From: Prorocentrum cordatum
Taxonomy: Eukaryota; Sar; Dinophyceae; Prorocentrales; Prorocentraceae
NCBI GenBank assembly: GCA_963575745.1
Contig: CAUYUJ010001348.1
Coordinates: forward strand, 310,001-374,000
Length of the DNA: 64,000 nt
Direction of reading: 5' to 3'
The notes beneath the pieces are model-generated. The model was not told where the DNA came from, did not search any database, and was given only the letters and a program-made list of their open reading frames with translations. Within the stretch, counting starts at the first letter, position 1; the number at the start of each line of letters is the position of its first letter. This document shows, piece after piece, positions 23,566 through 35,240 of this stretch. The translations under genes and the position numbers were made by a program.

Positions 23566-23990
23566 GATCTTTTCCGCGGATCCATTAGGTTGAGCAGGGG
23601 CCGGCCGTCCCGGCAGTTCAATTTGACGGGCCTAATTACCACCAGAGGTTCGTGGAACCCCAAGATGTTCTGAGAACAGAAGCGAGGTTCTTAGAACACA
23701 GACCCGCGGTCGATCGGGCCCGCCCCGCCCCCTGGCCCCCAGCACGGGGCAGGGCGGACCCTGGGAGGGGTCCGGGGGCCGATCTTTTGCGCGGATCCCT
23801 TGGTTGAGCAGGGGCCGGCCGTCCCGGCAGTTCGATGGGCCTACCACCAGAGGTTCGTGGGACCCCAAGATGTTCTGAGAACAGAAGCGAGGTTCTTAGA
23901 ACATGGGCCCGATGGGTTAAAGCAGGACGGCCAGCCAGAAGCATTCTGAGAGCACTTCGTGGAAACCACAGAAGGTTCTTAGAACATTGT
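23553..23990. repeat. tandem duplication with TTCTTAGAACA palindromes
   Basis: Two direct copies of about 200 bp begin GGGGTCCGGGAGCCGATCTT (near 23555) and GGGGTCCGGGGGCCGATCTT (near 23766). Each contains GAGCAGGGGCCGGCCGTCCC and ends with CAGAAGCGAGGTTCTTAGAAC. A third GGTTCTTAGAACA lies near 23970. The GC-rich part at 23703-23764 has an inverted counterpart at 15593-15645. Confidence 0.75.
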
Positions 23991-24299
23991 TTGGGAGCCC
24001 TATAGTTTGGACGCCCGTCACGGGTACGGAAATAATGTGTACAATGCCGAACAACCAATGCTGTCCCAAACCAACAGCGGCCGCTGTTGAGCAGGCGGCC
24101 TTCTGTCTCGAATGGACACAGGCCGCGGCGGCATGGACAGCGAGTCCTGTTCAAAATGAACATCCCAGCAAAACAACCTAACAGCGATGTGTATAAGCAT
24201 ATCTGGAAGCATTCCTCTTAAGATTCAGGTGATAATCCAGTTGTAGAATTCTGCTGTTCTCGCAGTCGCAGTCGCATTCGCAATGACAGTCACAGTGGC

Positions 24300-24600
24300 A
24301 ACGGCCTTAGAATCCAATGGAATCATAAGGAATCCTAAGGATTCCTAAGGCATCCTTAGACATCCTTAGGAATCCATAGGAATCCTCAGGAAACCTTCGG
24401 AATCCTTTGGAATCCTGATTCCTAGGGCTTCCTGGGGATTCCTAAGGATTCCCAGGGAATCCTAAGGATTCCTAAGGATTCCTGAGGATGCTTAACTATG
24501 CCTACGGATTCCTAAGGTTGCCTACGGATTCCTAAGGATTCCGAGGAATTGCAAAGGATTCCTAGGGATTCCTAAGGGTCCCGATGGATTCCTACGGATG
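24300..24600. repeat. GGATTCCTAA-type degenerate repeat
   Basis: Units GGAATCCTAAGGATTCCTAA, partly palindromic. A shorter related run occurs at 25955-26040. Confidence 0.8.
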
Positions 24601-25622
24601 CCTCAGCCTGCCTCAGCCTCAGCCTCAGCCTCAGCCTGCCTCGGCTTGCCTCAGCCTCAGCCTCAGCCTCAGCCTGCCTCGGCCTCAGCCTCGGCCTGCC
24701 TCAGCCTCAGCCTGCCTCGGCCTCAGCCTGCGTCAGCCTCAGCCTGCCTCAGCCTCAGCCTGCCTCAGCCTCATCCTCAGCCTCAGCCTGCCTCGGCTTG
24801 CCTCAGCCTCAGCCTCAGCCTGCCTCGGCCTCAGCCTGCCTCGGCCTCAGCCTGCCTCAGCCTCCCCTCCTCCCCCCCCCTTCCCCCCTCCCCGCCCCCC
24901 ATTCAGCCTCACCTTGTCTCAGCTTCGGCCTGCCTCGGCCTCATCCTCAGCCTCAGCCTCAGCCTCAGCCTGTCTCGGCCTGAGCCTGCCTCGGCCTCAG
25001 CCTCAGCCTGCCTCAGCCTCAGCCTGCCTCAGCCTCAGCCTCAGCCTGCCTCGGCCTCAGCCTCAGCCTGCCCCAGCCTCAGCCTCAGCCTTCAGCCTCA
25101 GCCTCAGCCTCCTCGCCTTGCCTCGGCCTCAGCCTCACCCTCAGCCTGCCCCAGCCTCAGCCTCAGCCTGCCTCAGCCTCAGCCTGCATCAGCCTCAGCC
25201 TCAGCCTGCCGAGCCGCAGCTTGCCTCAGCCTCAGCCACAGCCTCAGCCTCAGCCTGCCTCAGCTTCAGCCTCAGCCTCAGCCTGCCTCGGCTTGCGTCA
25301 GCCTCAGCCTCAGCCTGCCTCAGCCTCAGCCTCAGCCTCAGCCTGCCTCAGCCTCAGCCTCTCAGCCTCAGCCTGCATCAGCCTCAGCCTCAGCCTCAGC
25401 CTCAGCCTGCCTCGGCCTCAGCCTGCGTCAGCCTCAGCCTCAGCCTGCCTGAGCCTCAGCCTCAGCCTGCCTCGGCCTCAGCCTGCGTCAGCCTCAGCCT
25501 CAGCCTGCCTCAGCCTGCCTCAGCCTGCCTCAGCCTCAGCCTCAGTCTGCCTCGGCGTGCCTCAGCCTCAGCCTCAGCCTGCCTCGGCCTCAGCCTGCCT
25601 CGGCCTCAGCCTGCCTCAGCTC
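24598..25622. repeat. CAGCCT hexanucleotide minisatellite
   Basis: About 1 kb of CAGCCT with CGGCCT and CTGCCT variants. It stays open in several frames (Ser/Ala/Leu-rich or Pro/Gln-rich products of up to 377 codons); these are repeat translation. Confidence 0.95.
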
Positions 25623-25960
25623 GGGCATTCAAAATATGGCACAAGACTGGTGTTCTGGGTGCACGAAGATCACGAAGTGGCCCACGGTTGGCTCTGGGCA
25701 TTCAGAATGTGTACTGAGAGTGGTGTTCCGGGAACACGAAGAACACGAAGTGGCCTACAGTTGGCTCTGGGCATTCAAAATGTGGCCTGGGAATCGTGTT
25801 CTGGGAAAACGAAGAACACGAAGTGGCCTACAGTTGGCTCCGGGCATTCAAAATGTGGCCTGGGAATGGTGTTCTAGGAAGACGAAGAACACGAAGTGGC
25901 CTACAGTTGGCTCTGGGCATTCAACATGTGGCCTGGGAATGGTGTTCTGGGACAGAATCT
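25623..25960 (+). repeat. 73-bp satellite, about 4.6 copies
   Basis: Units begin GGGCATTCAAAATGTGGCCT near 25623, 25696, 25769, 25842 and 25915. Each contains CGAAGAACACGAAGTGGCC. Divergence is highest in the first unit. Confidence 0.9.
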
Positions 25961-26277
25961 GTAGGAATCCATAGGAATCCATTGGAAACTATAAGAATCT
26001 ATAGGAGTCCTGGGGAGTCCCCGGATTCCCCGGATTCTCCCGGCATCCGCCCAGACCCCCCTGGGGAGTCAAGATGCTCTCTTTGGAGCCCACAAAAAAC
26101 CTATCAGTCTTCGCTGCTAGGTAACAAGATCCGCTGTTGGGCATTGTACCCATTCCTTCCGTGCCCATGTCGCTCGTGGAGATATGGGCACTAACAGCGG
26201 CCGCTGTTGGTTTGGGACAACATTTGTTGTAGGGCATTGTGCTCATTCTTTCCGTACCCAGATCGGGCGTCCAAACT

Positions 26278-27026
26278 CTTGACGTGGGCCGGGCGGGACA
26301 GCCGCCGGCCGCCTCCGCCAGACCCTCCTCCTTACCAGCCTGGAACATATCCCTCATCACGATGCCAATCTTAGGGATTCCCTTAGTTTGGGAGGGCGAA
26401 TCCCCAAGGTTGTCATGGCCTTGTGGCGTGTCAATCTTAAGGATAGGGATACGTTCGAGGCTGCTAACCTCTGGTCCTCGGCGCTGAAGTGCGCGGGCGG
26501 CGCGGGGGCGCCGTCCAGCATCTCGGGTGGCTCACGCGTGGCCCGCCCTGGGCCCGCAGGCCTTGGGCCCCCAGGGAGCTCTCGCAGCCCCTGCGTACAG
26601 TCGGGGCGTTGACCTGAGGAACCCTAAATCAGGAACGAGGCCCCTATTCTCCATACAATGAACTTCGATTTCATATCGAAAACCTACGGAAAACCTAAGG
26701 CAAGCTGCGAAACAATTAAGGAGCACGGAGCCCCTCCCCAACGAAAAGGGTTCCTTCTTCAGGGCCCCGACTGTACTCGCGGCGCGCCGTCCCCCCCCCG
26801 TCCCCGCCCTCTCCATCTCTCGCTCGATCACCTTTTCTCTGCCTTCCCGTGTATGTCTCTGTCTCTGTCGTTCTGTGTGTGCGCGTGTCTGCTGGTTCGA
26901 TGCCGACTACTCGACTTGCTCCGTCTCGTCGCTGCGCGAGAGGCCGCGACCGCCAAAAAGTCAGAGAGAGAGAGAGGAGTTGGTGCGTGCGTCTCTTTAT
27001 GTGTTTTCTGTATCTCTGTCTGTCTG

Positions 27027-27060
<34 letters not shown>

Positions 27061-27913
27061 ACACTCTCTTTATACATATATATATAGTATATCTCTCTTT
27101 GGCTTGTGTATATGTATTGTGCTCCTCTCTCTCCCTCACTAACGTATACGTGTACTCATCCCTCTGACACGTCTGCCTGCGCCCGCATACAAACGCGTAT
27201 ATGCAGGCCTAGCTCAGTAATGGGATAAGCCCGCGTTCAAGACCGCGTCATCTCGGGGAGGACGAAAGAGGGAAACCAATAAAAGGGAGAATGTCGAATC
27301 AACTTTCCCTGGCGTCTGGAGGCGCCGGGAACGGCCGTGTATCGAAGAGTGTGCGCAACCATGGGGCCGAAACTGGCAGCGCGCAGCTGACTTACGCATC
27401 CCCCTCTTCCCCCCCGCGTGAGCAGCGCAAGCCCTGATGGTGCACGCTCCACCAGGTGAATCATCCCCCATAATCCCCTAGTTGCTCTCACCCTCCTCCC
27501 CCTCACCAGTTTCTCCTCCTCCTCCTTCTCCTTGTCGCCCTCCGCCTCCTCCTCCTCCTCCTCGCCCTCCCCTGCCGCAGCCCGCCGCGGGGCGCGGGGG
27601 CCCCAGCCAGGGGCGCCTGAGCGGGCGGCTCGGCTGACGCATCGCCGCGCTGCCTCGCACGCGCCCCGGCCCCACGGGGGGGACGGGCTCATCCTCCCTC
27701 TTCCCTCCTCGTTCCTCTTCCTCCATCCCCCTCCCTCCTCCTCCCTCCCTCCCTCCCTCCTTCTCCTCGCTCCTCCCTCCCTCCTCCGCCTCCTCGGGGA
27801 GGAGCATGGGGGAGGAAGGAGAACGGGGGAGGGGGAAGGGGGCCTTGCGCGGCTCGGATATACGTCGTGCTAAATGTGTCGTGCAAATGTATTGGGACAC
27901 TGTCTGATCGACT

Positions 27914-27951
<38 letters not shown>

Positions 27952-28025
27952 CAGATTTTACCGGCTCGCTTCGCTTCGCCTTGAAGATCTTGGTCGCATG
28001 TCGTCAGCGAGTTTCGCCGCGACCC
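26278..28025. other. unassigned; TC/TA and CT-rich tracts
   Basis: No gene recognised. TC dinucleotides and a TA run lie at about 27025-27095, pyrimidine-rich sequence at 27480-27800 and a TA run at about 27915-27950. Around 27208-27235 there is a box-A-like and box-B-like pair that does not make a tRNA. Confidence 0.5.
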
Positions 28026-29395
28026 GTAGTCGCACGCACCGCGGTCTGATTGGGCTCGCCAAAGTGGCTCATGGGGCCCACAGGGCTGATACGACCCATT
28101 GGGTCCTTTGAGTCAGAGGGCTGAAAGGCTCTATGCCGTGACTAGAGCTCATCGGGCTCATCAAGCTTCTCGGGATCATCGGGGTCATTATGCCCGTAGG
28201 CTTCATACGGCTAGTACGTCATGGGGCTCATAGGGCTCACAGGGCTCATGGGGCTAAATGGGCTCATGAGGCTCATAGGGCTCATTGGGCTCGTAGGGCT
28301 CATAAGGCTCATAGGGCCCTTCGGGCTCATAGGGCGCATCGGGCTCATCAGGCTCATTGGGCTCATCGTGCCCGTCGGTCTCGTAGGGCTACTACGTCAT
28401 AAGGCTCACAGGGCTCATAGGGCTCGCAGGGATCATAGGGCTCTTGGGGCTCGAAGGGCTCAGAGGCTCATAGGGCCTATAGGGCTCGTAGGGCTCATGG
28501 AGTTCATGGGGCTCATAGGGCTCACAGGGCTTCTAGGGGTCTTAAGGCTTTTTAGGCTCATAGGGCTCAAAGAACTCATGAGGCTCATTGGGCTCATAAG
28601 GCTCAGAGGGCTCAGAAGACTCGTAGGGCTCATAGCTCATAGGGCTCGGAGGGTTCAGAAGGCTCATAGGGCTTATACGGCTCAGAAGGCTCATGGGGCC
28701 TACAGTGCTCATGGGGCTCCTGGGGCTTATAAGGCCCATAAAGCTCATAGGACTCATAGGGCTCATAGGGCTCATGAAGGCATGTAGCTCCTAAGCTCCT
28801 AGGGCTCATAGGGCTTGGAAGGGGTCATAGGGTTCATGAGGCTTATAAGGCTCGGAAGGGTCATGGGGCTCACAGGGCTCATATGGCTCGTGGGATTTAT
28901 AGTGCCCATAGGGCTCATTGGGCTCATGGGGCTTATAGCCTATAGGGCCCGTAGAGCTCGTAGGGCTGACCGGCGTCATAAGGCTCATACGGCCCGTGAG
29001 CTCATAAGGCTCGTAGGGCTCACAGGGCGCATAGGCCTCATACGGCTCATAAGGCTCATAGGGCTCATAGGTCGCATTGGAATCATCGGGCCTGTAGGGC
29101 TAGTAAGGCTCGTAGGGCTCGTAAGGCCCACAGAGTTCGTGGGGCTCATAAGGCTCATAGGGCTCATTGGGATCATAGGGCTCATATGGCTTATGGAGCG
29201 CAGAGCGGCTTGTAGGGCTCACAGGGCTCATGGGGCGCATCGGGGTAACGAAAGCCATAAGGCTCATGGAGTCATGTGGTCTAACACGGCCCAGTGACCT
29301 CATCAGGATCATAGCTCTCATCAGACTCATAGGGGCCATAGGGCTCGCACGGATGGGGCTCACGGAGCTCATGAGAGCTCATAGGGCTCGCAAAT
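28026..29395. repeat. GGGCTCATA minisatellite, left block
   Basis: About 1.35 kb of degenerate 9-base units (GGGCTCATA). The same repeat resumes at 31355-31890. Gly/Leu/Ile-rich or Ser/Pro/Met-rich frames across it are artefacts. Confidence 0.95.
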
Positions 29396-31108
29396 GGAGG
29401 AGGCAGAGGTGGGAGGACGGAGTGAAGGAGAAAATGGAGCAGGCGTAGGGAGGGACTGAAGGAGGAAATGGAGGAGGCGGAGGACAGGAAACGGAGGAAG
29501 ACGAGCAGCATGACGAAAAGGAGGAGCAGGACGAGACAACATGTTTGGATCCTTGGAAATTTGTGTTTCGGCTGCGGGGCCCGACAGCGGCCTCTGGAAG
29601 CCGAAACTGATGAACGAGAACAGCGCACCTGTTTTGGTCAGTGAAGTTTCTGCCCCCGGCCCCGGGGCCCGACGGCAATCTCTGGAGGCCGAAACTGTCG
29701 AAACGTAAATGCAGACCACATGCTCCAGTGCCTGGAGGTTTTGTCTCCGGCCACGGACTGGCGGAAGAGGGAGGAGCGCAAGCATGGTGGCGAAGGCAGA
29801 GGAGAGCAGTGATAGAGGAAGGAGAGAGAAATAACGCAAGCCGGCGAGGCGGTCCTGTCGCGGGGCGGTCAGCACTCGTTCTAGGCGAACGGCACGCCTT
29901 CGTCTTTGTGCAGTTTGGGCTGGCGTGGACGGAGGCAAAAATCCATTGTGAGGTCGCGAAGTCGGAATGGTTTTTGCCCTGCGCCGAAACGGTTACTAAT
30001 CCACTCCAGGTGCTGGCGCGCCGCAGCGAAGTTGAGGATGCCCAACTCGGCTGCGGCCTCGGATGCCCCAGGGAGGTAGCGCGCGATTGTGTCCCAATCG
30101 TCGACAGACCATTATGTGTCAACCGTCCTGGAAGCCAGGGCGTCGATAAGCCGCAAATGGTGCCCCTGGGTGCGTTTGCACCCCCGTGCAAGACGGGAAG
30201 TTTCGTCTTAAACGTTTCGAGGGTCAGGTCGAGGGCTCGTGGTGTTCTGGCCTCAGGCTGCAAACCAGCGATGGCGCTGGCGTGGTCGAGCAGGCTGTCT
30301 AAGCCCGTGGGGCTACGCAGGAGTTGGTCCAGAACGGTTGCGCCCCCCATTGGGCGCGACGTGTCCCAGCGAGTCTCCTTCACGGGGTATGTACGGATGG
30401 CGTCCGCCATGGCGCGTGCGTTGGCCTCGGTTGGCTCGGAGGAGGTTGCGGCTAACGCCGCGAACGCGGCGCAAACGGGTCGACGGCGAGGCACGCTGTG
30501 CAGCAAGGACAGCCACCACAGCGCATGGGATTCGGTGCACGCCAGGCTGGACCGAAGTCGTACGCGTGGTACATGGTGACCACGTCGGCGCGCTGGTCCA
30601 TGCGAGTCCACACGGACAACGCAGCCGAAGCGTCCCGACAGAGGTTCTCTGCGAAATCGTCAAACTCTGGGTCGGGTCTCCAGGGTGGTTCTCTGGCAGG
30701 GCCAGGGCTTTCGGGTAACGGAGCCTGGGCGTCCGCAGCCAGGGGCTTGCCGGCGATGGGAAGCGTCGCCGGCGCATCCTCGATGGCGAGGACGGGGTCT
30801 ACGGAGGGGAGTTCGGCATCGGCGTCGTCCTCCGAACGTAGTGCGAGAAGCTCAGCCTCCAGTGTCCGAATTGTCCGAAGAGCCCAGGAGGCATCTGTGC
30901 GCGGCGGTGGGTTGGGCTCCGTCCACAGCGTGGCCAAGCGTTCGAGTAAGATGCCGCGGGCTCCGCCGCATGGAACGTCATTGGCCCGGTAAGTGAACGA
31001 AAGAGTCGCCCACGATGCCGCGAAAATGCCATCGTCGATGGTGGTCAAAGGGGGCGCGCCACCGTCTGAACATCGATGTTTGCGTTTGGGGGGTGGGTTT
31101 GCTGCCAT
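29396..31108 (-). CDS. unrecognised protein gene, two frames
   Basis: The minus-strand start at 31106-31108 opens a frame reading MAANPPPKRKHRC and continuing through an acidic middle (ALRSEDDADAELPSVDP) to a Cys-rich stretch (RCGGCPCC) near 30500. A second minus frame continues from about 30530 to 29900 with non-repetitive sequence (AMADAIRTYPVKETRWDTS). The two may be one protein broken by a single-base shift, or two exons. No family recognised. Near 29557-29620 and 29665-29705 the DNA holds a short direct duplication (GGGGCCCGAC and GCCGAAACTG), so the 3' end is uncertain. The gene interrupts a GGGCTCATA array present on both sides. Confidence 0.35.
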
Positions 31109-31354
31109 GAGGTATGGACAGGAAGCAGAGCGCAAGCGAAAGGTAATGCAAACAGCAAGTGTGCGAAAGAAGAAATAGCAAAAAAAAAACACGAGGGAGG
31201 AGGGATAGCATAATAAAGCAGGAAACGCAGGAGGCAGAGAGTGAGGGAGAAGGGGAGCGAAGAGAAGGACAACGACGTTGGATAGGTGCTTGGATGCGAG
31301 CAGGGATGTGGCCCGACCACCGAAAGGCATTGGCAGTGCCTTTCGCAATGTCAC

Positions 31355-31890
31355 TCAGAAGGCCCATGAGGCTCATAGGGCTCATAGAGCTCATGGGCTC
31401 ATATAGAACTCATAGGGCTCGTTGGGCTCATAGGGCTGATAGGGCTCACCGGGGGCCAAAGGACTCGTGATCGTATAGGGTTCGTAGGGCTCATGAGGTT
31501 CTTAGGGCCCATGAGGCTCAAAGGGCTCATAGGGCTCGTAGGGCTCACAGGGCTCATTGGCTCATAAGCCTCATGGGGCTCACCGAGCTCATAGCACTCG
31601 CAGGGCTCATAGGGCTCGTAGGGCTTATATGGCTCATAGGGCTCATAGGGCACATAGGACTCATAGGGCTCATAGGACTCTCGTAGGGTTCATAGGGCTC
31701 ACAAGGGGTTCATAAGGCTCATCGGGCTCCTGAGGCTCGCAAAGCTCAGAAGGCTCATAGGGCTCATAGGGCTCATAAGGCTGATTGGGTTGTGAGGGGC
31801 TCATGGGGCTCGTAGGGTTCAGGGGGCTCGTAGGGCTCATAGGGCTCATAGGGTTCATGGGCGAATGGGGCTCTTGAGGTTACAAGGCTC
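31355..31890. repeat. GGGCTCATA minisatellite, right block
   Basis: Same 9-base unit and orientation as 28026-29395, continuing after about 2 kb of unrelated sequence. Confidence 0.95.
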
Positions 31891-31894
31891 GTAA

Positions 31895-32800
31895 GTCTCA
31901 CAGGGGGGACCGTTGGGGAGACCCTGGGGTTCCTCGGGGACCCCGTGGGCTTCTCTTGGGGCCGTCTTGGGGCGTTCTGGGGCAGTCTTGGGCGTCCGTG
32001 GGCCGTGTTGAGGCCGTCTTGGGGCTCTCGTGGGGAATTCGTATGCCTCCTCGGGGCGGTCTTGGGGACTTCCCGGGCCGTCGCGGAGCGTCGGAAAGCC
32101 GAGAACGCGAAACGGGCCAAACTCATCAAAAACGTACATGACATTGAACCTTTTTGATTTTCGGAGCCTTCTTGAAACGCTTCTCGGAGCTGTCTTGGGA
32201 CTTCTTGGGAGCCTCTTGGGCCGTCTGTGGGCCATCTTGGGCGTATCGTGGGGCTGTTTTTAGGGGTATTTCGGGCCGTGTGGCGGCCTTCGTGGGCCGT
32301 CCCGGGATTTTCTTGGGCTGTCTGGGGGGACTTGGGCCGTCTTGGAGCCCTCTTGGGCCCTCTTGGGGGCCTCCTGTGGCCTTCTTGGGGCTGTCTTGGG
32401 AGCTGTTGGGGGTCCTCTTGGGCTTCTCTTGGGCGTCCTGGGACTCACCTGTGGCGTGTTCGGGCCCTCTGGGGCCGTCTAGGGGTCCTTGTCAAAATTG
32501 TTTAGGCCGTCTTGGGGGTATCTTGCAGGCCTTCTGGGCCGTCTTGGACGGTGTGAAGACCAAAGAAGCGAGTATGCTAAAATATACGTTGTCCTACAAC
32601 AAGGTGGCATTTTTTGTGTATTGGGGGTCTCCTTGGCGGCCTCTTGGGGCGTCTTGAGAGCCTCTTGGGCCGTGTTGATGCCACTTTGCGCATTCTTCGA
32701 GCGATCATGGGCTATTCTGGAGCAGTCTTGGGCCGTCTCGGGCCTCCGCGGGATCGTCCGGGAAGCGATCGTGGGCCTGCCCGAACTGCGTAGGGTGGTG
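31895..32800 (+). repeat. CTTGGG-type degenerate repeat, copy 4
   Basis: Plus-orientation units with A-rich linkers at about 32090-32165 (GTCGGAAAGCCGAGAACG) and 32550-32625. Confidence 0.75.
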
Positions 32801-32914
32801 GCTCGGAGAGGCTGCCGGAACCGACATTTCGAATTTCACATCGGTGGGACCGCCCAAAGCCGAATTTATGAAAGGGGGGGAACCAGGGCTTCCCGTTATA
32901 AGAATGTTCGAAGA

Positions 32915-32952
32915 GGAAGAGAGAGAGAGAGAGAGAGACAGAGAGAGAGAGA

Positions 32953-32992
<40 letters not shown>

Positions 32993-33136
32993 CATGCATA
33001 CATACATGCATGAATACATACATACATACAAACATACATACATACATACATACATACAAACAAACAAACATACATAAATACATACATACACATACTAGAA
33101 CCATCGCGCGCGCTTCGCGCGCGCTCAGGTTCTAGC
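32915..33136 (+). repeat. (GA)n-(TA)n-(CATA)n with CTAGAACC snap-back palindrome, copy 2
   Basis: GA, TA and CATA/CAAA tracts lead into a 41-nt inverted repeat at 33095-33135: CTAGAACC, then a GCGCGCGC core, then GGTTCTAG. It matches the unit at 9711-9750 apart from one or two bases. Confidence 0.85.
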
Positions 33137-33234
33137 CCAGGTCGGGGGGGCGGTGGACGATCTTGGACAACGCTATCAAGCACAGGCGCGCGACGGCATA
33201 TGAGGAGCTTCTGGGGTGTTCCGCATGCTTCGTC

Positions 33235-34560
33235 AACTGGCTGTTGGAGGCACCTCTTGGGTGCCTCTTGGGGGGGCGTCTGAGGTTCCCTTGGGGGCAT
33301 CGGTTCTGCAATCTGAAGCCGTCATTGGCCGTCTTGGCTGCGTGGAGGCCCGACTTGAGGCCACCTGCGGCCAAATTGAGGCAATCTGGAAGCCTCCCGG
33401 GGGCCTCCTGGAAGCAGTTTTGACGCATCGAGGGCACTCTTGGGCTATTTTAAAACCTCTTGGAAGTCTCCTAGGGGCCTCTTGGGCCCTCGGGAAGCTT
33501 TTGGGGTCCTCTTGCGGCCTCCTGTGGGCCTGTTGGGGGGAACGCTCTGCTGTTGGGTCGCGTTCCCCTTCTCGGGCCTCTCTTGGGGCTCTTGGGGCCC
33601 TCTCGGGCCGTCTTGGGCGCCTCAAGCATCGTCTTGGGGCCCTCGCGGGCCGTCTTGGGGCCCTCTTGGAGGCCTCTTCCTCTATGTTGGAGCGGTATTG
33701 GAAGCCTCTTGGGCCGTCTTGGAGCATCGGGATGCCAAAGGCCGACAAAAATTAAAACCCGTCAAAACCCAATCGTAAAGCAATGAGTTGTGCCTTTTGG
33801 GGCCACCTTTGGAGATCTCTTAGAACCTCGTCGGCCCTCTTGGGAGCTTCTTGGGTGCCTCTTAAATCCGATTGGGGGCCTCTTGGGACTTCCCGGGAAC
33901 CTCTCGGGGTAGAAAGCTCGGATTCTCAGTTCGTGTTTCCCTTCTTGGGCCTCTCTTGGGGCCGTCTTGGGGCCCTCTCGGGCCTTCTTGGGCGCCTCAG
34001 GCACCGCCTTGGGGCCCTCGTGGGCCGCCCAAGGCCCTCTTGGAAGCCTCTTCGGCTATCTTGGAGCTGTCTTGGAGGCCTCTTCCTCCTCCTCGTCCCC
34101 CTCCTCCTCCTCCTCCCACTCCAGCTCTCTCTCCTCCTGATCTTCCTCCTCCTCCTCCTGCAGCGTGTTCCGGAAGGCTCCCGCCGGAACATGCTGTGCA
34201 CAAGTGCTGTCACTGCTCCCGCCACCGTGCCCTGGGTGGTGGGTCAGAGGCCTCATGGGTGTTGGTTTGGATCTCGTGGTTGGCCTGTCGGGGACGTCGT
34301 GAAGGCAGTTTCGCAGCTTCTCGGTAGCCGTTTTGGGACCGTTGTGGGGCCTCCTCGGGGCTGTTTTGTGGCCGCTTTAGGCGCCTCCTGGGTGCCTCTT
34401 GGGGGCCTCCTGGGGCCTCTTGGGGGCTCCTTGGGGCCTCCTGGGGCACTCTTCAAGCGGGAGGGTAGAATTTTGGAGTCGTGGTCCCCCTCTTGGGCGC
34501 ATCTTGGGGCCGTTTTGGGGCTCTGTTGGGCTGTCTTGGGGATTTGGACAAAAAAACAGA
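33235..34560 (+). repeat. CTTGGG-type degenerate repeat, copies 5 and 6
   Basis: Two arrays (33235-33745 and 33785-34560) joined by an A-rich linker (CCGACAAAAATTAAAACCCG near 33740). A TCC-rich tract lies at about 34080-34160. Confidence 0.75.
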
Positions 34561-34573
34561 GACTAAAAATGCG

Positions 34574-35188
34574 CTGCCGGCCCTGCCGGCCCTCCCGGCC
34601 GCTGCCGGCCCTGCCGGCCGCTGCCGGCCCTGCCGGCCGCTGCCGGCCCTGCCGGCCCTGCCGGCCCCTGCCGGCCCTGCCGGCCCCTGCCGGCCCTGCC
34701 GGCCTCCGGCCGGCCCCTGCCGGCCCTGCCGGCCCTGCCGGCCCTGCCGGCCCTGCCGGCCCTGCCGGCCCTGCCGGCCCTGCCGGCCCTGCCGGCCCTG
34801 CCGGCCCTGCCGGCCCTGCCGGCCCTGCCGGCCTGTGCCGGCCCTGCCGGCCCTGCCGGCCCTGCCGGCCCTGCCGGCCCTGCCGGCCCTGCCGGCCCTG
34901 CCGGCCCTGCCGGCCCTGCCGGCCCTGCCGGCCCTGCCGGCCCTGCCGGTCGCTACCGGCCCTGCCAGCCTTGCCGGCCCTGCCGGCCCTGCCGGCCCTG
35001 CCGGCCCTGCCAGCCCTGCCAGCTCTACCGGCCCCGCCGGCCCTGCCGGCCCTGCCGGCCTTGCCGGCCCAACCGGCCCTGCCGGCCCTGCCGGCCCCTG
35101 GCCTTCCCCTGGCCTTACCGGCTCATACCAGCCCTATACCAGCCCTGTACCAGCCTATACCGGCCTTACCGGCCCTGCCGGCCCTTAA
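34574..35188. repeat. CCGGCCCTG satellite, left part
   Basis: About 600 bp of a 9-base unit (GCCGGCCCT), nearly perfect in the centre and degenerate toward 35100-35188. The same type of sequence resumes at 44545-44612, directly after the right terminal repeat of the transposon. Confidence 0.95.
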
Positions 35189-35240
35189 CCTTGAGACTCC
35201 AAGGTCGATCTATAGTGCGGGGTCGAACTATAGATCGACC
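35189..35240 (+). repeat. left terminal inverted repeat and subterminal palindrome
   Basis: The 44-bp TIR is 35189-35232. Its first 16 bases are themselves snap-back (CCTTG, 6-nt loop, CAAGG). GGTCGATCTATAG at 35203-35215 pairs with CTATAGATCGACC at 35228-35240. Two more half-sites (GGTCGCACTATAG near 35255, GGTCGTACTTTT near 35290) follow inward. Confidence 0.85.

Larger units (their letters stand above)
24004..26277. mobile_element. repeat block bounded by 85-bp inverted repeats
   Basis: 24004-24088 and 26193-26277 are inverted copies of each other, 85 nt each without indels, about 74 of 85 positions identical by eye. Both start AGTTTGGACGCCCG at the outer edge and end AACAGCGGCCGCTGTT on the inner side. 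Between them lie only tandem repeats. This could be a non-autonomous DNA transposon or MITE-like unit that expanded internally. No target-site duplication is visible. Confidence 0.5.

Noticed and set aside
22602-23663. Poly-Pro/Ser/Leu, poly-Glu and poly-Arg frames
   Set aside because: Translations of the GGA/TCC tract.
24584-25877. Long Ser/Ala/Leu-rich and Pro/Gln-rich open frames
   Set aside because: They are translations of the CAGCCT hexanucleotide array, open in several frames at once.
25623-25960. CRISPR-like or gene-family repeat
   Set aside because: 73-bp units are head-to-tail with no spacers; a simple satellite.
27205-27240. Possible tRNA or tRNA-derived SINE (TAGCTCAGTAATGGG and GCGTTCAAGACCGCG)
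   Set aside because: The two box-like sequences are too close for an anticodon arm and no acceptor stem forms.
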